From: a bacterium OM1 bin76
GTDB taxonomy: Bacteria > Actinomycetota > Acidimicrobiia > Spongiisociales > ZC4RG35
Assembly (NCBI GenBank): GCA_002238785.1
Contig: MPNA01000015.1
Location: 1 to 64,000 of the forward strand
DNA: 64,000 nucleotides
Direction: 5' to 3'
This document shows positions 58,224 to 64,000 of this stretch, piece by piece. The position numbers were made by a program, and so were the translations under genes. The notes under the pieces are model-generated. The model searched no databases, was not told the origin of the DNA, and was given only the letters and a program-made list of their open reading frames with translations. Every line of letters starts with the position of its first letter. The first letter of the stretch is position 1.

Positions 58224-59561
58224 TCAGATCGGATTGTTCATGGCCCTGGCAATAGACCCGGCCAATTCCTGAGCATAACGGTCGGCGAGCTCCGACTCAA
58301 GGCATTCCACCATCACCCTTACCAACGGCTCGGTGCCGGAGGGCCGCACCAGCACCCTTCCTGCGTCGGCCAGTTCGACCTCAACCCTGGATACCTTCTC
58401 CCAGATTCCGGCGATGTCCTTCACTCGGCTCGGATCGGCGACCTCCACATTGATCAGCACCTGCGGATAACGACGCATCGCCTCCGTCCGGAGGGCAACC
58501 AGGGTGCGGCCGGTGGACGCCACCACCTCCAGGAGTTGCAGGGCGGTGAGCAGGCCGTCGCCGGTCACAGCCAGGTCGCCGAAAATGATGTGCCCGGACT
58601 GTTCGCCTCCCAGCACGGCGCCCCGCCTGATCATTTCCTCACGAACATAACGATCTCCCACCTTGGCCTGGACGGTGTCTATCCCCAGCGAAGACATCGC
58701 GGTCCGAAATCCCAGGTTGGACATCACTGTGGCCACCACCAGCGGGGGTTCAAGTCGCTCTTGGCGAAGCAGGTGTCGGGCCAGGATTGCCATCAGAAAG
58801 TCTCCGTCCACTACGAATCCCGTTTCGTCTACGGCAATCAGGCGGTCTGCGTCTCCATCCAGCGCCAATCCGATCCGGCCCCCCGCCTGGGAAGCCACCC
58901 ATTGAGGATGGGTGGCGCCGCACCCGTGGTTTATTGTCGACCCGTCCCTGCCGTCGGCGGTCGTCTCGGTGTCCACGTCCAGCATTCGAAGGACCCTCGG
59001 AGCAGCTTGGTACGCAGCCCCGTTGGCGCAGTCGACCATTACAGAGAGTCCCGACAGGTCCGCAGAGACGGTCCCGGCCAGCCATTCCAGGTAGGCGTCC
59101 ATGCCTGCGACCCAATCCGATCCGACGCCGTTGCGGACGGGTGACCATCCCCGGTCGACAGGTCTGACCCGGGAGGAGATCTCGGCTTCCATCCGGTCTG
59201 ACAGCTTGGCGCCATCGGAGCCGAGCAGTTTTATGCCGTTATAAGGAGCAGGGTTGTGAGAAGCGGAGATAACCACTCCCATGGCTGCCCGAGTCGCAGC
59301 GGTCAAGTGACTGATTCCCCCTGCCGGCATCACGCCCAGATCCACCGCATGCAAACCGGTGCTCTCCAACCCCGCCCGCAGTGCATGGGACAACTCGGGA
59401 CCAGAGGGCCGGGTGTCCATCCCCACCAACACCTTGCCTTGGGCGGCCACCTCTCCGGTTGCCCTTCCCACCTCGTAAGCCAGGCCGGCACTGAGGTCGC
59501 GACCTGCGATTCCCCTTATCCCGTCGGTGCCGAACAGGCTTTTGCGTCCCACCGGGTCCAC
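58224..59561 (-). CDS. glmM: Phosphoglucosamine mutase
   Basis: 445 residues. LFGTDGIRGIAG, active-site phosphoserine motif VVISASHNPAPYNGIKLLG, metal loop LALDGDADRLI and phosphate-binding RPSGTEPLVRVMVE are all present. It converts glucosamine-6-P to glucosamine-1-P, the step after GlmS. Confidence 0.97.
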   Translation of the reverse strand: MDPVGRKSLFGTDGIRGIAGRDLSAGLAYEVGRATGEVAAQGKVLVGMDTRPSGPELSHALRAGLESTGLHAVDLGVMPAGGISHLTAATRAAMGVVISASHNPAPYNGIKLLGSDGAKLSDRMEAEISSRVRPVDRGWSPVRNGVGSDWVAGMDAYLEWLAGTVSADLSGLSVMVDCANGAAYQAAPRVLRMLDVDTETTADGRDGSTINHGCGATHPQWVASQAGGRIGLALDGDADRLIAVDETGFVVDGDFLMAILARHLLRQERLEPPLVVATVMSNLGFRTAMSSLGIDTVQAKVGDRYVREEMIRRGAVLGGEQSGHIIFGDLAVTGDGLLTALQLLEVVASTGRTLVALRTEAMRRYPQVLINVEVADPSRVKDIAGIWEKVSRVEVELADAGRVLVRPSGTEPLVRVMVECLESELADRYAQELAGSIARAMNNPI

Positions 59562-59594
59562 GTTTGGCGTTGGCGCCTTCCGGCGGACCGGAGG

Positions 59595-59987
59595 TCAGCG
59601 CTTGGTGTACTGGGGAGCGCGGCGGGCTTTCTTCAGGCCGTACTTCTTGCGCTCCACCACACGAGCGTCCCTGCGAAGCAATCCTTGCCTCTTGAGGGTG
59701 AGTCGCAAGCCGGGCTCCACTTCAGCTATAGCGCGGGCAATCCCCAGCCGCAGCGCGTCGGCCTGCCCGGTGACGCCTCCGCCGTGAAGAGTGGCATTGA
59801 CATCATACCTACCCCTGGTGCTGGTCACTTCAAGGGGCTCCAGGACCCGGATACGACGGGCGATGGTGGGAAAATAATCCTCGATAGGCCGCTGGTTCAG
59901 AGTGATTTGACCACTTCCCTCGTAGAGCCTTACCCGTGCCACGGATGCTTTTCTACGTCCGGTCGCTTGGACCAACGGAGCACTCAT
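59595..59987 (-). CDS. rpsI: 30S ribosomal protein S9
   Basis: 130 residues. [27 protein letters not shown] and [16 protein letters not shown] are typical; the C-terminal [17 protein letters not shown] reaches the P site. Four-base overlap with rplM. Confidence 0.97.
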   Translation of the reverse strand: MSAPLVQATGRRKASVARVRLYEGSGQITLNQRPIEDYFPTIARRIRVLEPLEVTSTRGRYDVNATLHGGGVTGQADALRLGIARAIAEVEPGLRLTLKRQGLLRRDARVVERKKYGLKKARRAPQYTKR

Positions 59988-60475
59988 CTATTGTCCACCT
60001 TACGAATATTGAACTCCAGAGCCACAGGCTTTTGGGCAGCATGGGGATGGGAGGGTCCTGCATAAACCTTGAGTTTGCGAAACATCTTTCTTCCCAGCCG
60101 GTTCTTGGGAAGCATTCCCCGCACGGCTCGCTCGATCACTTCTTGCGGTCGCCGCTTGATAAGCGACTGGAAGGACTCGGCCTTGATCCCACCCGGATAG
60201 CCGGAATGGCGGTAATACACCTTTTGCTCGCTCTTGGAAGCAGTCAGTCCTACCCGTTCGGCGTTGACAACCACCACGAAGTCCCCTCCATCGACATGAG
60301 GAGCGAAGGTCGGCTTGTGTTTGCCGCGAATCACCTTCGCTATCTCCGACGACAACCTACCCAGCGGAAGGTCTGAAGCGTCCACCACCCACCAGTCGGG
60401 TGTCGTGTGCTCCGCGGAGGGAGAATAGGTTTTGGAGATTACAGGTGTCGTTCGCGCCGTCAAGCCAAACTCCAT
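59984..60475 (-). CDS. rplM: 50S ribosomal protein L13
   Basis: 163 residues as given; a start at GTG 60442 would remove a nonconserved N-terminus. [46 protein letters not shown] and [16 protein letters not shown] are L13 signatures. The about 100-base leader contains an AGCCGA...TCGGCT hairpin followed by TTTCTT at about 60483-60515, which might be an attenuator. Confidence 0.95.
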   Translation of the reverse strand: MEFGLTARTTPVISKTYSPSAEHTTPDWWVVDASDLPLGRLSSEIAKVIRGKHKPTFAPHVDGGDFVVVVNAERVGLTASKSEQKVYYRHSGYPGGIKAESFQSLIKRRPQEVIERAVRGMLPKNRLGRKMFRKLKVYAGPSHPHAAQKPVALEFNIRKVDNR

Positions 60476-60575
60476 CTAGATATAAGAAAGCCGAACTGAA
60501 CCGAATGGTCGGCTCGGCCCCCTAATGATAAAACCATCCGGCCCCAGATCAAAAACGGATCGGCCCCTCTACCAT

Positions 60576-61223
60576 CTATAACTGCAGGGCTTCCCCGATA
60601 GCCGCGACTGACACCACTCTCATGGTGTGATCGGGATACAGATCCAATGGATCAACCAGCCAGGCTTGTCCGTATCCGGCCTGCAGCGCCCCGTTCACAT
60701 CGTGAAAAACGGAGTCACCCACATAAGCCACCTCACCGGGGGCAACACCGCCCAGTTCCTCAACGCCCATCTCGAAGATCTCACGCTGCGGCTTTCTACA
60801 GCCCACCTCCGATGAGTCGATCACGAATTCAAACAGGTGGGAGAGACCTGCCTCTGTCAGGGATCGGCGAATCGACCCGTCGGAATTGGAGATGACTGCA
60901 CACCGTATTCCATGATCCAGCAACCTTGACACCCCTTCCTCCACGCCTTGGATAGGCAGACTCCACATACCGTGTCCGAACCGGATCTTGGGACCTGCCT
61001 CAGAAGGTGAAGGAACCCGCAGAGTGGTGAAGTAATGCTCCAGCCACCACTCCCATCCATGGCGACGGGTCCCGGCGCAATGGAGCCGCGAATAGGCGTC
61101 CATGGCCAGGTAGTGAGCCTTGAAGCAGGAATCCTGGTCCATGTCCACCCCCAGGACCTCGCTCATCAGATCAGGATGCTGTAGCACCAGGGTCCCCCCA
61201 GCGTCAAATAACACGGCCTTCAT
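60576..61223 (-). CDS. HAD-superfamily hydrolase
   Basis: About 215 residues from ATG 61223 (61235 is also open). Motif I MKAVLFDAGGTLV (nucleophile Asp8), motif II AVISNSDG, motif III Lys in GCRKPQREIFEMG, motif IV VAYVGDSVFHDVNGALQAG. A phosphatase of unknown substrate; helical cap type C1. Between truA and rplM. Confidence 0.85.
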   Translation of the reverse strand: MKAVLFDAGGTLVLQHPDLMSEVLGVDMDQDSCFKAHYLAMDAYSRLHCAGTRRHGWEWWLEHYFTTLRVPSPSEAGPKIRFGHGMWSLPIQGVEEGVSRLLDHGIRCAVISNSDGSIRRSLTEAGLSHLFEFVIDSSEVGCRKPQREIFEMGVEELGGVAPGEVAYVGDSVFHDVNGALQAGYGQAWLVDPLDLYPDHTMRVVSVAAIGEALQL

Positions 61224-61257
61224 TCCCACCAGCAACTCCTTGGACGTCTTCGCGTCA

Positions 61258-61995
61258 TCAATAACCTACCTCCCACAGTATCAAGCCATGAGGAGGCGCC
61301 ACCGGACCCGCCGCCTGGCGGGAGCGGGCCGCCAATACATCCGGCGTCTCAACCGCTCGACGGCGGCCTCGGCCCACTTCGACGCACCAACCCACCAGGG
61401 ATCTCACCATCTGGTGACAGAATGCGGAAGCCCGGATGTCGAACCGCAGGCTGTCCGGCTCCGTCGTCGTCCAGCAGGCATGGTGCACCTCTCTGATCGT
61501 GGACCGGCCTTCCGCGGCCCGACAGAAAGAAGCAAAATCGTGAGTCCCCACCAGATGCCCGGCGGCGGCGTTCATGGCTTCCATGTCGAGGGGGAAACCC
61601 ATCTGCCAAACCTGGCGGCGGGTGAGCGGGTTCCCCACAGAGTGGGTGTCAACGAAGTACCGGTAAGAGCGCCACCGTGCGGAGAACCGGGCGCTCCATC
61701 CTTCGTCTTTTCTAGACACCCTGTGAACGGAGATGTCGGGGGGCAGACGCCGGTTAAGAGAGCGAATCAGTGCAGCTTCGGCATCAACGGGCCGGGACAG
61801 TGCCACACTGACGACCTGACGGCGAGCGTGGACTCCGGCATCGGTGCGTCCTGCGCAGGTGGTGCGCACGTCTTCTTGAAGAAGCAGGGAAAGGGCTTTT
61901 TCCAACTCCCCTTGCACGGTCCTCACCGACGGCTGCCGTGCAAAGCCGTGGAAGTCGGTTCCCTCATAGGCCAGGTCCAGTCGGTAGCAGAACAC
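61258..61995 (-). CDS. truA: tRNA pseudouridine synthase A (positions 38-40)
   Basis: 245 residues from GTG 61995; ATG 62040 would overlap the upstream membrane-protein gene by 20 bases. YRLDLAYEGTDFHGFARQP, VRTTCAGRTDAGVHARRQV with catalytic Asp, SARWRSYRYFV and FCHQMVRSLVG are family motifs. Confidence 0.94.
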   Translation of the reverse strand: MFCYRLDLAYEGTDFHGFARQPSVRTVQGELEKALSLLLQEDVRTTCAGRTDAGVHARRQVVSVALSRPVDAEAALIRSLNRRLPPDISVHRVSRKDEGWSARFSARWRSYRYFVDTHSVGNPLTRRQVWQMGFPLDMEAMNAAAGHLVGTHDFASFCRAAEGRSTIREVHHACWTTTEPDSLRFDIRASAFCHQMVRSLVGWCVEVGRGRRRAVETPDVLAARSRQAAGPVAPPHGLILWEVGY

Positions 61996-62020
61996 TTCAG
62001 CCTCGTTTTGCCGGCGCCAT

Positions 62021-62521
62021 TCAGAACAGCCGGTAGGCACCCCAGATCAGTGGGCTGAGGATGTAAAGCCCCACCACGCTGACCGCAATCGTCGCTGCAG
62101 ACTGCCACCACGTCAACTCCATGGCCTCCGCGGTGGTGAACACCAGCAGCGCCAGAAACCAGAGAATGCCAATCAACCCTATCGATCCGGGAAGGAAGGT
62201 CAATACCAGCGGCAGGTAGGAGAATCCCTGCAGGCGCATGATGGTCGCCATACGCGAGTCCTTCCTGAAGAGGAGCTTGCCCACCAGCAAACAGACACCT
62301 GCTCGGACAATCCACACCATCAGTGACCCCACGGGCCAGAGCACCAGCCCCAACAGTGAGAACCCCCGTCCGTCCAGGACAACTCTCCAGAGATAGTCAA
62401 TCACCCTGAATCCAACGATCAACAAGGCCGCGTCCGCGGTGGCCTGGTGATTCAAGTAGATGTCGAAGACCACGTTCTTCCTGAACAGGGCGGCGGACGC
62501 CGCCTGGCGAAGAACAGTCAT
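62021..62521 (-). CDS. Small polytopic membrane protein (YIP1-like)
   Basis: 166 residues from ATG 62521. Four to five hydrophobic segments; AALFRKNVVFDIYLNHQATADAALLIVG, then KLLFRKDSRMATIMRLQGFSYLP and a final LYILSPLIW resemble Yip1-domain proteins. Lies between rplQ and truA. Function unknown. Confidence 0.65.
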   Translation of the reverse strand: MTVLRQAASAALFRKNVVFDIYLNHQATADAALLIVGFRVIDYLWRVVLDGRGFSLLGLVLWPVGSLMVWIVRAGVCLLVGKLLFRKDSRMATIMRLQGFSYLPLVLTFLPGSIGLIGILWFLALLVFTTAEAMELTWWQSAATIAVSVVGLYILSPLIWGAYRLF

Positions 62522-62558
62522 CGCTCGATGCTGGGGTTCAGCACCGAGGCATCGGCGC

Positions 62559-62909
62559 TCAAACCAATTCGATGACGGCCATCTCCGCACCGTCTCCGCG
62601 TCGGGGACCCAACTTGACGATGCGTGTATAGCCACCCGGACGGTGGTTGTAGCGGGGCGCCACCTTATCGAACAGTTTGGTCACCACCTCGGTGTCTCCA
62701 ATGGTCTTCAAAACGATCCGTCGCGAATGCAGATCACCCTTACGCGCCCGGGTAATCAGCTTCTCCACCACGGGCCGAACCGACCGGGCTCGCGTGTGGG
62801 TGGTGGTGATCCTCTCTTCAGAAATCAACGAGGCAGCCAAGTTAGCCATCATTCTGCGGTGATGGGCGGGAGAACCCCCCAGGCGCGTGCCTCTAGGAGG
62901 ACGCGGCAT
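62559..62909 (-). CDS. rplQ: 50S ribosomal protein L17
   Basis: 116 residues from ATG 62909, inside the 3' end of rpoA (17-base overlap). [44 protein letters not shown] is the L17 core; [27 protein letters not shown] ends it. Confidence 0.95.
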   Translation of the reverse strand: MPRPPRGTRLGGSPAHHRRMMANLAASLISEERITTTHTRARSVRPVVEKLITRARKGDLHSRRIVLKTIGDTEVVTKLFDKVAPRYNHRPGGYTRIVKLGPRRGDGAEMAVIELV

Positions 62910-63852
62910 TGGACGCTTCCTGATCGCTGAGGCTGAGGCCCATCTCGTCGAGACGCTCCTGCACCTCTTCAAGACTCCTCTGGCCGAAATTGGTAATGTC
63001 CAGCAACTGCCCTGAGGTGCACTTCACCAGATCCCCCACCGTGGCGATCCCCGACCGCCGGAGACAGTTGCGGGGCCGTTCCGACAACTCGAGGGCTTCG
63101 ATGGGGAGATGAAGATCGTCGCTTCCCGTCTCGGGAACCGGGAAATCACCCAATTCCAGTCCCATGCCTTCACCGGCGGCGGCGAAAAGGCCGACCAATT
63201 CACCCAGGGTCTTGCCGACCGACGACACGGCCTGGGCGGGGCGGATCGATCCATTGGTCTCAATATCCAAAATGAGTCGCTCGTAGTTGGTCATCTGACC
63301 GACCTGGGTGTTCTCCACTCTGTAGAACACGCGACGCACCGGTGAAAAGATCGAATCGATGGGAATCACACCCACCGCGCCGCTGGTCTTTTCCTTGTTG
63401 TCCTCGGCAGACCGGTAACCCACCCCGGCATGGACCCAAGCCTCGATCTCCAGGCGACCCTTCTTCGAAAGAGTGGCAATGTGAGCGGTGGGATTGATCA
63501 CCTTCACACCGGCCGGCGCCTCGAAGGCACCTGCCGAAACAGGCCCGGCCCCTGTTGCCTTCAGCGCCAGTCGCTCGGGGCCGTTTCCTTCCAGTCGTAT
63601 CACAACAGCCTTGAGATTGAGGATGATGTCCACGACATCCTCCACAACTCCCTCAATAGTGGTGAACTCGTGATCGGCGCCTTCGATCTGAATAGCAGTG
63701 ATGGCTGCGCCGGGTACGCGGGACAACAGGGCGCGCCGGATGGTGTTGCCGAGGGTGTGCCCCAAGCCGGGCTCCAGGGGCTCCATCATGAACTCGGAGC
63801 GGACCTCGCTCTTCTCTTTTTCCACGATCTCAGGACGTTGGACTATCAACAT
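62893..63852 (-). CDS. rpoA: RNA polymerase alpha subunit
   Basis: 319 residues. N-terminal dimerisation domain ([31 protein letters not shown]), and C-terminal DNA/activator-binding domain ([43 protein letters not shown]). Its gene ends within rplQ, the usual order rpsD-rpoA-rplQ. Confidence 0.98.
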   Translation of the reverse strand: MLIVQRPEIVEKEKSEVRSEFMMEPLEPGLGHTLGNTIRRALLSRVPGAAITAIQIEGADHEFTTIEGVVEDVVDIILNLKAVVIRLEGNGPERLALKATGAGPVSAGAFEAPAGVKVINPTAHIATLSKKGRLEIEAWVHAGVGYRSAEDNKEKTSGAVGVIPIDSIFSPVRRVFYRVENTQVGQMTNYERLILDIETNGSIRPAQAVSSVGKTLGELVGLFAAAGEGMGLELGDFPVPETGSDDLHLPIEALELSERPRNCLRRSGIATVGDLVKCTSGQLLDITNFGQRSLEEVQERLDEMGLSLSDQEASNAASS

Positions 63853-63878
63853 GGTAAAAACCCCCTTCTCCCCTTCGT

Positions 63879-64000
63879 TTACTTCGAATAGAGCTCAACG
63901 ATCAACTGCTCGTTGATGTTTGTGTCGATTTGTTCTCGGGTGGGCAGGCTGAAGACTTCGATTCGGCGGGCATCGTGATCCACGGTCAGCCAGTCGGGTA
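63879..64000 (-). CDS. rpsD: 30S ribosomal protein S4, C-terminal end (cut by window edge)
   Basis: The last 39 or so residues, ending EQLIVELYSK at TAA 63879-63881. PDWLTVD...FSLPTREQID...INEQLIVE matches the S4 C-terminus. The 5' part is beyond the right edge. Confidence 0.9.
   Translation of the reverse strand, partial: PDWLTVDHDARRIEVFSLPTREQIDTNINEQLIVELYSK

Overview
The window is GC-rich bacterial chromosome from what looks like an actinobacterium. The signs are frequent GTG and TTG starts, short or overlapping start/stop junctions, a CIRCE-controlled groES-groEL pair, and the order rpmG - MaoC-type hydratase - tRNA-Trp - secE - nusG - rplK - rplA, which resembles the mycobacterial rpmG-hadABC-trpT-secE-nusG block. 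A placement near Acidimicrobiia is a guess. No rRNA, CRISPR array or prophage was seen.

Left flank (1-5.8 kb): the tail of an IS630-type transposase, about 500 bases of apparently decayed sequence, a two-gene operon (membrane-anchored Asp/Gly-repeat protein plus a phosphotransferase-fold protein), a hybrid histidine kinase broken by an internal deletion, and a large exported protein with a cell-wall-binding-repeat-like domain.

Catabolic region (5.9-22.8 kb): a threonine-dehydratase-like enzyme; a histidine-utilisation cluster (hutH and an IclR regulator divergent from hutU-def-hutF-hutI); a two-component ABC exporter; alanine dehydrogenase; and a uracil-catabolism (URC) group, with a uracil permease divergent from urc1-urc4-upp. 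Most of these enzymes release ammonia or salvage nitrogen. The hut operon carries a peptide-deformylase paralogue where an N-formylglutamate deformylase is needed, and no hutG is seen.

Information-processing regions (22.8-64 kb): the rimP-nusA-infB-DUF503-rbfA-nrnA-truB operon; serC, fdhD, proS, gnd and pepN; then, all on the minus strand, tRNA-Tyr/Thr/Met-tuf-rpmG-maoC-sigma/anti-sigma-tRNA-Trp-secE-nusG-rplKAJL, with an L10 leader and attenuator before rplJ; htpX and a MidA-type methyltransferase; and a long run rpsD-rpoA-rplQ-truA-rplM-rpsI-glmM-glmS-acpS-nnr-alr-guaB-like-udg-tsaE-tsaB-rimI-tsaD-groS-groL.

The strongest anomaly is in tuf. From the start codon, 376 consecutive codons end only in G or T, and the pattern breaks off about 20 codons before the stop. 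No other gene inspected in the window shows this.
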